Origin: Aspidiotus rigidus
Lineage: Eukaryota; Arthropoda; Insecta; Hemiptera; Diaspididae
Length of the DNA: 64,000 bases
NCBI GenBank assembly: GCA_035079385.1
Contig: JAVHKY010000005.1
Coordinates: 5,084,001-5,148,000 of the forward strand
Direction: 5' to 3'
The number at the start of each line of letters is the position of its first letter. The first letter of the stretch is position 1. The notes beneath the pieces are model-generated. The model searched no databases. It was not told the origin of the DNA and worked only from the letters and a program-made list of their open reading frames with translations. A program made the translations under genes and the position numbers. This document shows, in pieces, positions 44,120-55,800 of the stretch.

Positions 44120-46500
44120 TCGAGTAATTAATTTTGTTGCAAAAATTTTGCCGGTTGCGATCTTTTCCTGGAAAATAGGAACCACGAATACGAATTCGAA
44201 TACAAACTTGCGATCGCGTCAAACGTTACACGAATCCTAAAGTGGTTTTCGTCGAGACTGAATTTGAAAAACGAAACATGAACGTTGGCACAAGCATGCG
44301 CCCCTAGAATCGCGCGAACGTAATTTTTCTCTTCAATTGGGAATTCGCACAATATTTGAATTTGTAGACACATAAACGTCTGTACATCGCATAAATGTAC
44401 CGCGTACAACTCCCTACAGAAACGTCGAATCAAAAGGCAAGTAGGTACCTAATGAAAATCAAATTACCGGCATACCTTATAATTGCGCATAATACATCTT
44501 CGTATTAAATTCTGAAACCCCCCAAAAAATCCAAGTTGATTTTTTGTAGCGCGAACGAGGGATTATTCTGAATACTCTTCCACGCAATTCGGCTAGATAT
44601 ACGAAAAGCGAACAAAAAATTACTATATTCAAATCAGATCGTTTTCGAGCACCTAAGAATCAACAAGTAGAGTTTTTCCTTCGTTCGAACAAAATATGTC
44701 GGTAGATAAACCTAAGATACGAGTTCGACGTATAAATCATGACCGCATGACTGGAATTTACATTCAAAGCGCAGCTTCATCCCTTTATATTCGCTCAAAG
44801 GCTCTTGTAGAATTATTCTCATTATTACTCTGCAGAGACTTGTTCGCAGCATAGGCTAGACTTGTATTAATTTCTTCCAGCTATAAAACGAAACATCAAC
44901 AGACTATATTATTACGATATTTTTTCTCCGGGACCTTCCTCCTTAACTTTTCATTTATTCTTTTTTTCTCTTGGTCGACGACCATTGTAAAGTTTATCAT
45001 GTAGAACGAAGAAATTGATAACGTACAACGATCCTGTAGCCTACCTCCGTTTGCATTAATTTTCATTTTAGTTGCTCCTCTGATATCATTTCTTTCTCGA
45101 ACGAAGCTATGGAAAAATAAAGATCCACCAATAATAACACTTTTTAGTTGGCAGAGGAAAAGAATACGAAGCTTCATATTTATGAGGTACTCCAATTTTT
45201 CTTCAGGTCCGGCCTTCTGAATTCTCTCGCTTTACCACTGTCTAGTCCAATAAAATTTAAAGACTACCCTACCTCTTCGCGAAAGAAATGAGCCACAACA
45301 ACTTTGAGATAAATAGACCATAGGCATCGCTTTTCTGCATAATTTTATTTCGAAAGGTCTCTTCGCAGAATTTTTTTTTCTGTTCTTTCAGAGACACGTG
45401 CGACATTGCCTCGTAAAGTCACACAGGGTGTCGACGGTGGGAAATTTTTTCCACAATATTTTTGGGTACTATAGTGAGAAGACTTTGACGACGACCGATG
45501 TTTTTGAAAAAGAATCCTGGAATATGAGAGGGATTTCGCTTATTGGCTGAAGAGACACGACGCAGGACTTTGAAAAATTTTTTTGATGGGAGCTATAATT
45601 ATGATAAGAGAAGGCTTTTCACACCATCAAAGTCATGGATACTTCTGAATTGTCGACAGAACTTTTAATTTTCTTTAAGTAATATTTAAGGAGAAAAATC
45701 TCTAGCATTGTCTACGCCCTCTTTCTTCATAAAATTCCAAAGACTCCGCCAATTTCTTTGGCTTTTCTCAACAAGAAACCTGTGCTGCATATTTTTTTTT
45801 TTACTTGTAACGTATCTTTGCCCTGAGCTACGACTTAATTCCAAAATTTCCTTCACCCTTATCTAGAGACTTGAAAAAATTTCGACCTCAACTTCACCCC
45901 TTATCCACAAATTGCGAGAGCGTGCGCAGTATATACGTAATCTAGAATATGATATTATCCCATACTAAACTGTATACCAAAATGTTAGGCTAGGGAGCTA
46001 ATCGGCTTATTATACAGCAACTGAGCTACGAACAGAGGAGGAGACCCTGCCTGGGAAAGGGTCAAGTATACTAATAATAGCTTATCCTCCATATCTCTCC
46101 CCTCTTGATGAATATTTAAAAAAATAATTAGTTTTAGGAAATTCAAAATTGAATTGTTTTCTTTTTCTTTTTTGCAAACGAACACTTGTTTTCGAGATTA
46201 AGGTGAAACTTGATTTTTACCATCTTTGGGGGTACAAAACTTTTCCAAACATTCTATAAGAAAATGAACTGTCTACTCTTTGTTTCCCTCATATTTTTAT
46301 TCCCCAGCATTCTTCGTTTCTCTCCCCCTCTGATCAGCACTCACAGACTTTATATTTTTTATATTCCTTTCATTATTTATTTATTTCTCAATTTTAGCTT
46401 TCATTCTTCGGGGCTTCCCTCCCTTTCTCTTTGGTCAAAATTTTCTAGCCTCTATAATCTTTTCCCTTTTTCAGTATCACTCTTGTCTTACCAACAGAAG
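44120..46500. other. Region upstream of the hig-like first exon; no gene recognised
   Basis: The reverse frame 44433-44128 overlaps the region upstream of the proposed signal-peptide exon and could in part be its 5' untranslated leader, but it has no family motif. Sequence from 45200 to 46500 is AT-rich with pyrimidine-rich runs. The first exon's promoter would be expected here; no specific element can be named. Confidence 0.4.
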
Positions 46501-46504
46501 TGGT

Positions 46505-46710
46505 GATTCTCATCTTTTTTTTTTTTTTTTTTTTTTATTACATCCAACCATAGAGCAAAATTAGAAAAGAAAAACACAAAAAAAAACAAAAAAACAAAAA
46601 AAAACAATATAAAACAAAACAAAAAAAAAAAGAATAGGGGGAAAAAAATTACACACATGCATAAATGTAAAAAAAAAAAAAAAAAAAATGCTTACGCAGC
46701 CGCGTAAGCA
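46505..46710 (-). repeat. LINE 3' untranslated segment and hairpin
   Basis: From the T-run at 46519-46537 through ATTACATCCAACCATAG and TTACACACATGCATAAATGT this is the inverse of 40510-40620. It is followed by TGCTTACGC AGCC GCGTAAGCA (46689-46710), a perfect 9-bp stem with 4-base loop. Confidence 0.65.
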
Positions 46711-47394
46711 ATACACGACTTTTCACCTGTATCTACAATCAAGTTTTTTGCTTAAACTTTAACTCTAGTACTCCAATTTATTCAATGAATCGTTTTCTCA
46801 ATAAGATACACACATCCTCAACATATCTCTTGCCACTCTAATTCATTCTTGATCATCTCCGATTCTCAAGCATCTTTTAATGTTGGTTGTTGTAGACTCA
46901 CACATAACATTCATTCATGAGAAACTCAACACAAACGAGCAAATCTTTCACACATATAAAACTATTTCATCACTCAAAAAAATGACAAAATTATACGCAA
47001 AGGATTGTTGCACTAATACTATACTAACACAACATTCATTCATGACTGACTCAACACGAACGAACACATCTTTAAAAATTCATTCATAAAGAGCGTATCC
47101 TTACGTGTGTGAACAGGTAACCCAAAAAATGAATAAAACTAGCTACAACTACACTGACAATCTACGTAATCAAAGGTTACCCTTCGCTTTTGATGACGAA
47201 AGCGACTACCTGAAGTTTAGTACTACAAAATATTAGTAGCTCGAATATTTGCAAATTTCATCAAATTAGTTCACGCTTCAATTTGAGATTTCTCACGAAC
47301 CAAACATCGTATCAACACCAAAAGTTCACAATTACATTTTTAGACATGTAAATTACAATATATCAACATTTGAAAAAAATTGAACAAACCATAT

Positions 47395-47600
47395 CAGAGT
47401 TATAGGAGTGGGGAATTTTTTTTTAAATTGGGTATATCTGGAGAACTACTGATCCGATTGTCAAAAAAAATGCAGGTGCACAACTTCAGATATAACACTA
47501 CAACTTGACTAAGTTTCAAGAAAATCCATCCAGTAGTCTCGGAGGAGAAGTCCGGACAAATTTTGATCCATATATATATATATATATATATAAGGAAACC
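47395..47600 (+). repeat. Possible SINE or RTE-type 3' end with (AT)n tail
   Basis: The sequence GGAGAACTACTGATCCGATT, CAAGAAAATCCATCCAGTAG and CTCGGAGGAGAAGTCCGG followed by GATCCATATATATAT resembles the widespread arthropod non-LTR/SINE 3' ends that finish in a dinucleotide repeat. The (AT)n run is at 47568-47592. The family was not identified. Confidence 0.4.
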
Positions 47601-48160
47601 TGAAATTTTTTTAATGACGTAGCGATGATCTATGACCTCTAAAACGTCGAGAAAGTTCATTTCCCCCCCTTTCTGCCACAACTGTGACGGGTGTAATACT
47701 CGCTTTTCTACGAAAAGTCGGTAAAAGGGGGGTGGAAAGAGGATGGCTACTGGGCCTTACCTCGAAGGAAAAATGGAAAAAATGAATTGAATTTAAATGT
47801 TGATGTAGGTCAGAGGTAAATTTGAGAATGTGTGAGAAAATTGAAGGGTTTTCTAATGATAGGAGATCGGTGGCTCTGAGTGGGTAGCGAATTGTAGATT
47901 GATGGCTTCTGAGTATAGTATTTGTCTAATGTTGGATATTTCTGGACATTCGAAAAGATAATGATTGATGTCGCCTTTAGAAGGATCGTCTGGATGGAGG
48001 GGGCATATATCAGATTCGGAAAGGTTTAAACGTTTTAAGTGACTGGGGAGACGATTGTGTCCAAAACGAAGACGGCTGAGTTTAACTATAAGGGAGCGGG
48101 GAATATCGTTAAAAAGTTTATACCAAGGAAATGCCGGAAGTAGAGGTTGAACGAGGAAAT

Positions 48161-49088
48161 AAAAAATTTTCTGGCATAGCCAAATAAATGAAAATCATGT
48201 TCCATGTCTTTTATATTTTATCAGTCATCTTGAAATATTTCATTCTAGGCTTCTACTAGGTCAAGTGTTTGTGAGATATTATTCGTTTACCCCTTTACCT
48301 ATCTTGGCGTCGTATAAGTCTTCTATGAGAAATATGAGGTAGCGCGAACTCGCTCCGCTCGTTCGCCCCCTGCCTCGCTGTTGTATTGGAATGGTATGAG
48401 ACAATTCAAGTCTAGGGGACTTGGAAAAATTTCGACAATCCAGCCATATATGATAGGAAGAGGGACTTGGAAAATTTTCTAATTATTAATTATATTAATT
48501 ATTTAATTATTTATTTATTTAATTATTTAATTATTTAATTATTTAATTATTTATTTATTTAATTATTTAATTATTCAATTATTTGATTATTTAATTATTT
48601 AATTATTTGTTTATTTAATTATTTAATTATATAATCATTTAATTATTTAATTATATAATTATTTAATTATTTAATTATTAATTAATTAATTAATTAATTA
48701 TTTATTACTATTACGCGGGGTGTACTCGCGAATTTCTGAATCACCCGCGGCGTAGAGATGTGCACGGACGCACGCTTGCACGGACGCACGGTAATTAAGT
48801 ATTTAATTATTTAATTATTTAATTATTTAATCATTCAATTATTTAATTATTCAATTATTTAATTATTCAATTATTTAATTATTTAATTATTTAATTAATT
48901 ATTTATTAATTAATTATTTATTAATTAATTAATTAATATAATTATTTATTATCATTACGCGGGGTGTACTCGCGAATTTCTGAACCACCCACGGGGTAGA
49001 GATTTCTCTTGACGGGGGGGGAGGGGGGTGTACTCGCGAGTTTCAAAATCGGGGTCCGGCGAGAGAAAAGACATGGAACATGTCAAAA
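48161..49088 (-). mobile_element. Constant-end repeat family, copy D, inserted in a LINE coding region
   Basis: It begins AAATTTTCTGGCATAGCC and ends AAAAGACATGGAACATGTCA, like copy C. The LINE protein is interrupted between FANNLKS and YFLVQPLLP with little or nothing lost, which confirms both element ends. The interior has the CGAACTCGCTCCGCTCG box (48346), a 45-bp-like unit (48420-48470), two TTTAATTA microsatellite blocks and two GGGGTGTACTCGCGAATTTC blocks (48718, 48961). Confidence 0.78.
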
Positions 49089-49089
49089 G

Positions 49090-49801
49090 ATTTCAGATTG
49101 TTAGCGAATTTCGAGTAGGATATTGCCCAGTCATCTCGCGTGGAGCATCGAATAAGAGAAAATAGTTCTGACATAGGGAGCAGATTTGATGAGACTGGTG
49201 ATGAACGGGCTGATTTAGCTAAAACATCTACAATTTCTTTGTTGAATATTCCTGCATGACTGGGGATCCAGAGAAAATTAATTTCAATGGGGTTGAGAGA
49301 ATTGATCAAGTAGATGATTGATAAAGCTAAGGATGAATTCACGCGTGAAGGGATGGAAGAAATGGATTAGAGAGCGGAGAGAGAGTCAGATATTATGAGA
49401 AACTGTCCTGTTTGGGAGTTTTGCTTTATGTAGGAAAGGGCTTGGAATATCGCCATCTGTTCCGCATGAAAAATAGATGTGAAGTTTGGTAGAGATAAAG
49501 AGCAATGAAGCTTAGTTGAGGGGATCCAAAAGGCCATACCCACTTCCTGATGCTCTTTAAAACCGTCAGTAAAAATATGTGTATGATGAGGAAAATGTTC
49601 TTGCGTGTATAACAGGAAGAGTTCTTCAAAATCTGAACCAGAAGTTTTGGGAAGTTGATGAATTTCAATACGTTTCGTGATACATTGACCAATTAAATCC
49701 ATGGAGGTGAGTATAGTCATAAAATCTATCCGTAGAAATTGTAAATCAATTAATGCAACAGGACTGATGTCACAAGAATTGTGGTAATAAAACGCATTCA
49801 A
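49090..49801 (-). pseudogene. RNase H domain of the Jockey-like LINE
   Basis: One frame runs from 49801 to the insertion at 49088 with a single in-frame TAA near 49365. Visible RNase H residues: Asp in IFTDGFKE, Glu in FHAEQMAIF, Asp in ISDSLSAL, His in LWIPSHAGI, and the final Asp in NKEIVDVLAKSA. The stop replaces what is probably a Gln codon between SDSLSAL and SISSIPSRVNS. Downstream the frame reads DDWAISYSKFANNLKS and is then broken by the insertion; it resumes at 48160 with YFLVQPLLPAFPWYK. Confidence 0.82.
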
Positions 49802-50799
49802 ATTCTTTTTTTACACGTGAAATATATAAAACTGTGAAGCGTCACGGATTGCCAACATTTTTGTATGAAGAAAATCAAGGAATAACATGGTATTATAAAT
49901 TTAAAATGTGGCCTTATTAGGAAGATTGATTTTGAGATGTTTGCAAAATCATAAAATTTTGTAGTCGTGAAACTGTGATTTTGATATATGATGATAATAA
50001 GAGCACAGCAAAGAGTCTTGAGTACGCACTAAAATTTGGTATATTATCGATGCAAGTAAGGGGTGAAAATTATCCAACGTTTGTAACGCACAACCTGAAG
50101 GTGGCTTTTAGCTATACATTTTCATTCTAACGGCTACCTACAACTTTGTGAATTCACCTTGACGACGATTAAACAATCAAATTTTATTAATCGTTAATCC
50201 GAACAGTTGTTAATCGTGGTTACATGAAATTTAAATTCGTTTTCAAGAATCCACGGAGACAAACGTACATCTACTTCCAATTTACATTCCAGCTGATAGA
50301 CATAAATTTCTTCTGTGTCATAAAAATTGAATGTGTTCGAAATAAAACAGTGAAAGTTGATCGGATTTGGGAATATCAAGAGTATTTGCGTCGTTCGAAA
50401 ATCTGTAACGTCCAGGTAATAAAATTTATCCATCGTGGATGTAGAAATAATAGAATCTAAAAACTGATAAAATAGGCAACAGGAATACCACAAATTGTTC
50501 CCAGGGCTGATTGTGGTAGGATTCGCTATAACTTATGGCACAGAAATATAAAAAAATGTTAAATTTTTTTCCCCCTCGCTGAAATGGTGTAAAGTAGTTC
50601 CATATTTTCCTATTCAATGACTTACCCAAAAATGGGGCTTTTGCAAAATTTAAGGAAAATTTTAGATATAATATCTATCTGCATGGGCTTCAGATAGTTC
50701 TCGCTTCTCGCCGGGCAAAACTGGTTTCGTAATCCTTCGGAAAAACCACCGCTCACGAATACTTCTGTACCTTCTCTACTGCTTCAAGGTTTCCCAATA

Positions 50800-52000
50800 A
50801 TAATTTTGAACTTTTATAAATTCTTGGGGCTTACCTTCGATCACAACCTTTCTTGGATTTCTCACATAATATGTGAATGCTACCAATATTCTATACATCT
50901 CATCTACGTAAAAATCCAGCCCTAACTGGACTAGGGCTTTCCGATCTACTCCCAGTCCAACAAGTCTACTCTTCAATCACTGAACTCGGTTCAATAAACA
51001 GCTCTCAGAATGGGCTTAGGGGCATTTCATACAAATCCTAATCTCAGCATCTGAGCTAAAACAGCCGAACCTCTCTTCCACTTTCGCACAATAAAGTTAC
51101 TTGCTAATTTCATCGCGTGCTCAGTTCAATTTTTGGCACGCTCTATCCAAACCGCTTTTACTTCCCCTAACAATACCCAAATAAACTTTCTCAAACCTTA
51201 TCTTGACTCCTTCCCAAATTCAATCTTCTAGGACCCCATTTAATCATCCATTCCTCCGCGGCTCTCACACTGGATCGCACAAATATTCCTAAATCAAATA
51301 ACACTACTTTAAATCATATGAATTATTGCAGAATTCCTCAACCACATAATATGTCACACTAATGGCTCTAAAACAGAAGATGATAAAACAGGCTACATGC
51401 ATAATTATTTTTTCGAAACAAAATTACGGTTTATCGTTTAAGGAACTCAGCCTCCATTTTTACTGCCGAGTTTAGCGCAATTCGCTCCTGTCTTTCGAAT
51501 CTAACTCAGCGCCCTTCCGTACCTAACTATATCCGACTATTCCTGCCTTATATCTTCACAAGATCCCTACTCAAATAAGGCCTTCACCCAACGCGCTCAT
51601 GACATTCACCACACCCTTACCTTCATCAAACCTGGATTCCAGGTTACATGGGTTACTTTTGATAGTTTGGTGGACATTTTTTCATCCTCCCCTGTCTTAT
51701 AGGATTGATCATACCTGGCTCACCCACTCTCACCTCTTCCTCGGTCGTGAAAGTATTGTCATTCAGATAATCTCACAGTTCAACTTTTCTTCTCATGCCC
51801 TGTGCTCCAAAACCAATGTTCTGCCTGTAAAGTTTCTCCATCTATAATTTCCGCACTAAGAAACAACTCTGAAACCGTCCTCAACTCCTCACCTGCGTCC
51901 TACCTATTTCTTCAGGCTGGTCTAATTATAAATTATACACGTAAAGCTTATTGCACCACCAAATTAACGGGAGCACACGACCCGTTTTGAGAGCAGTGGG
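50800..52000 (+). pseudogene. Second Jockey-like LINE relic (polymerase tail to RNase H)
   Basis: On the plus strand, with many frame changes: LRSQPFLDFSH near 50830 (compare LGLTFD-x-x-LSW-x-SH), SDLLPVQQVYSSITELGSI near 50935 (the region after LDYG), a stretch like LRMGLGAFHTNP (51000), IKLLANFIA (51090), HTNGSKTEDDKTGYMHNYF near 51355 (RNase H first Asp replaced by Asn) and NYIRLFLPYI (51525). From 51790 to 51960 a piece (CPVLQNQCSACKVSPSI) matches the LINE at 42.3-42.6 kb and appears out of order, so the copy is rearranged. Very decayed. Confidence 0.55.
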
Positions 52001-52652
52001 ATAGCTTGTAAATGAAAAAGATATGCAGAATGAATTTTCATGGTTTCTTTTACTCACATTGGTTTTGGAGGTGCTGAAGATTTTTTTCCCATCATATCTT
52101 TTTCATAAAGAATATTTTACCTATAGCCTTGTTGACAAAAATTTAAAAGAGACCATAATCTTTGGTTTGCTCAAAGATATGAATGAGATACATGATTAGA
52201 AATAGTTGTTTTCTATTTAAATCGTCTTTTCCCAATTTGTTTTAATCTTTAAAATTGAAGGTAATGCACTAATCTCCTCGCCCTTTGTACAAAAATTACC
52301 CGGGCAAAAGACGAGACGCTCTAAAACTTTTTTTCATTCGTTGGAAAATTCTTTAGATATTGATCGGTAACTGCCTATAAGAATATGACTCGGTGCAGGC
52401 TTATAAATATCTAAAGTATTTTCCATTGTCGATTCCGTGTCATATATATATGAAAGTAAGCCTAGACTATCCTACGACAACGCAGAATATTTTCAGGTGT
52501 GGTTTTATTTTGTCATCCGAATGTTTCGGAAGTTTTCGGTACGAATTTTTATTCACACATCTAATTGCGAATAATGATTGTTTCAGGAAGTTCGAAATTT
52601 TTTCTACGCTCATTTCTAAATCAAAATCTCCGGACACGCAAATACAAAGAAG

Positions 52653-52814
52653 ATGAAAAAAACTAAGAAAGACCATTGTAAAAAAGATGCGAATACAATA
52701 ATGATTGTCGATCGAGATACGATTCGTAAACTCATCATTCCTCGAGAAAAAGTGGAAGAGAAAGCAGTAGTCCTCCCTGTGAATGCTTACGATAAAATTA
52801 AGGAAAATTCCCAG
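52653..52814 (+). CDS. CFAP45: CFAP45 exon 1 (of those seen)
   Basis: The ATG at 52653 opens 54 codons ending at a CAG/GTAATG donor (52815) in phase 0. It contains MIVDRDTIRKLIIPREKV and AYDKIKENSQ, matching the N-terminal conserved block of CFAP45. An in-frame TAA at 52617 limits any upstream extension in this exon. Only about 18 residues precede the conserved block, compared with about 80 in vertebrates. Confidence 0.78.
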
Positions 52815-55800
52815 GTAATGAAGAAATTTGTCCTCAGAATCAGCCTCAATGCGGTTATCGTACTTGTTGGTGCGGCGTATTTCTCAGCAAACTTGAAAGG
52901 AGCTTTAACAGATTACGAATGACGAGCTTTGTAGACGACATCGTGTTCAGAAATAGGAAGTTGAGGGAGGGAGATTTCTAGCCTAATAAAGAATGATCTT
53001 GAACTAATTTCGAAGCTGGAAAGGAAATGATTTTCGTGCCAAATTTTCATAGAGAAAAGATTTCGTACGAGCCTCACCAGGATATGACGTCATCAAAAGA
53101 ATTGGTCAAAATATTGACTGAGGGTGCCTAGGGGGGTGGAGAAGAGTAGAGCTATAAAAAGGAGTCTTTTAAAATATCAACTTGAGAATAAGATCGGAAT
53201 CACACTTGGAAAATTTTCACCAAAATTGTCACAAAGTTTGTAACGATGTCTTCATAATACTAGGCCTGACATACAAGGCTTTTTCTATGCCAGGTAGTAT
53301 ACTATAGGTTTTATCTTGGATTACTCTTGGAAAAATTCTTACCGTTTTCATTACGACTGATGACGTCCTCAGGGAACCTGACCTACTTTAAAGACGAAAA
53401 AATTTCAACCTTCGCCACTTTCATGATACTAGGGCTGACCTACAGTATGCTACTAGGCTATACTGCGCCTGACATTCAATATGCTAGGGGCTTCAAATAC
53501 TGTGTGCTAGGCTAACCAGCTAATCCTGACCCTTAAACAAGATTCTCTCTGTACTAACTACTTAGTCTAGGTTGAATCGATTCAACGGATAAATACCATC
53601 GAAGTGAAGAAGCAACTATCGGTATATAAAACGCTACACCAAGTTTCGGAGACACGTTAGCACCATTCTAGAATTTGTGAAAGTGAAATGTCTGAACGGG
53701 CCACTCATACGAGGCCTCGGCTATGGCCTCGTCCTCCAGAACAAACATGACGAACTAAAGATCGAGGCAAAAATGCCGTTTAATTTTCCATAGGAACGAA
53801 CGGATAGCCGTTCGTTCTCCCATAAGACCTGTGTTAAAGACCGTTCTTAGTTCGTCATGTATGCTCCAGAATTACGTTTTCGGGTATGGAGGGGTGAGAG
53901 CTTTGATCTACTTCAAGGAAATGAACCAATTTTAAGGATTGCAACTTATACATTATGAGTAGAGAGATTTTAGACCTCGGAACCCCACCTCTTCCTCTTA
54001 CTTCGAAATTAGTATCTACACAAAATCCAATCCCCTCAAACCCTGCGTATATTAATATGTGTTACGTGCACTCGAGTACTTACAAATTTATTTTTTCCTG
54101 TGTTAGGAAACTTCGTACGTCTCTCCTCACATGAAGACCGAAGAACCAAAAAACAGTTTAGAAGACGAACTATTGAAAGAAGAAATTCTAAATCAAGAGA
54201 TAAGACGTTTACAAGAAAGACGCATATCAGACGTGCGTAACTTAGATGAATAAGTGATTTGTGTGAACTGATCCAAATGTATAGCTAAGAAAAGTGGATT
54301 TAGCTCGTAGCAGAACTCAAAGGATGAGAAACTATATACAGAGATATTTTTTGCACAGGAATTGAATGAAGAAGAGCGGTTGGAAAAAGAACGCATACTA
54401 GCTCGAAACGAGCAACTGAAACGAGAACAAGAAGATATCGTCAAAAAATGTAATTCGCTCATTTTGAGCACGCAATGCAAAGTTATCCAAGACGCACAGA
54501 TCGTTGAAAAGGAACTTATGAAGTACGTTTCAAGAATTTGTAACATAAATACAGTTTTTTATTTAGTACTTAAACCAAAACAAGCAAACAGACTCCTTTC
54601 CTAGGTGAAAGTTATTCGTTAGGTACTTGTTTGTTGCAGATAACAATTTCGAATCCTAAATTGAGATTCTTCTCCTATGTAAAAGAAATTAGGCCTATTT
54701 TCTTATTTGTCTCAAGTACCCTATAGACTTCTAAATTTCTATTCCTATCTTTCTGTCAACCCCAGTCATTCGAGTGAATGTTTTGAATAATTTATTAGGT
54801 ATTGCCAGGAGGAATATTTTACACCAGACCGACCACGAGTCACAAGCTTTTGATATTCTCACTTGAATATCTGTATTTTACAACTGTTGCTGTGACAGAA
54901 TTTTGATTTTGATAGTCAACTTTTCGATAATCATATCAAAAAATGAATGCACACACACACACAAAAAAAAGCTACACAGATATAACATTACCTAGGTACT
55001 TTCTACTTTTCTTTTGTCTCTATCGTTTCATCTTAATTTTCAAGAGAGGAGTTTCAACAGAATGAGAACCTTATGGATGAAATGATGGAAAAAGAACGTA
55101 AACAGATATTGCAGGATATGCAAAAGAAAAGAGAGCAAGATTTGGCACGGAAACAGAAATACGCAGCATCTATCCTGGAACAAATCCAAGAAAACGAGAA
55201 ACAACGTTTGCAAGAAATGAAAAGACAACAAAGGGTAATGATTCGCGAATATAAGTACCTCTTTAATGTAAGTGAAGAGGATAAAGCACTAATGAGTTTG
55301 GTTAGTGAGTATACACACAGAGGTGTAGGAAAAACAAAAAGTTTCAAAGGAAATTCTACGTTGGAGGGTCCTTCTCTGCACCATTTCCACTTATATGGGT
55401 CTTTAGAAATAAATCTAGACCAGCTACTTTAGAGAGAAAGTCACGCTATATTATACAATTATACCCACCTATTATTTTACCGTCAATATAGGAGTTCAAA
55501 TTGAAGAAATTACAAGCAGAACAACAGACATGTGATCAATCTAAAAATCTACAACATGAATTCGCTTTACGCGCCGAATTGAAGAAACAAAACGAACAAA
55601 TTAACGAAAATATTCAACAAGAAACAAAAAGGAAACGTGAACAAGAAAAACTTGAAAATATCAAGGTAAGTAAGAAACCAGCGATGATTAGGATTATAGT
55701 AGATAAATAACTGGAATTTGAATATTAAAGGGAAAGGCCATAAGTTACTTATACCGTCTTCAAAAACGAATCAAGTTTTAAAAATTTAAAGAAAGAAGAA

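Larger units (their letters stand above)
47727..49810 (-). mobile_element. Jockey-like LINE, 5'-truncated, split by copy D of the constant-end family
   Basis: The minus strand carries an RNase H domain (49801-49090), then, beyond a 928-bp insertion (48161-49088), the C-terminal region (48160-47880) with RLRFGHNRLPSHLKRLNL, CPLHPDD and HYLFECPEI, the Cys-His zinc-finger tail typical of Jockey/R1-type LINEs. The 3' untranslated part begins near 47800 and shares sequence with 40235-40340. The 5' end is cut near 49805. Confidence 0.8.

Noticed and set aside
44128..44433. 101-codon reverse open frame beside the hig-like first exon
   Set aside because: No motif. It ends before the proposed start codons in a different context and is more likely leader or intergenic sequence.
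46210..46506. Hydrophobic 98-codon open frame that could be read as a membrane protein
   Set aside because: It is a T/C-rich tract, which always translates as Phe/Leu/Ser. No splice or promoter context.
55235..55432. Extension of CFAP45 exon 4 by read-through
   Set aside because: The family alignment stops at the GTAATG donor, and the read-through peptide loses the coiled-coil pattern.
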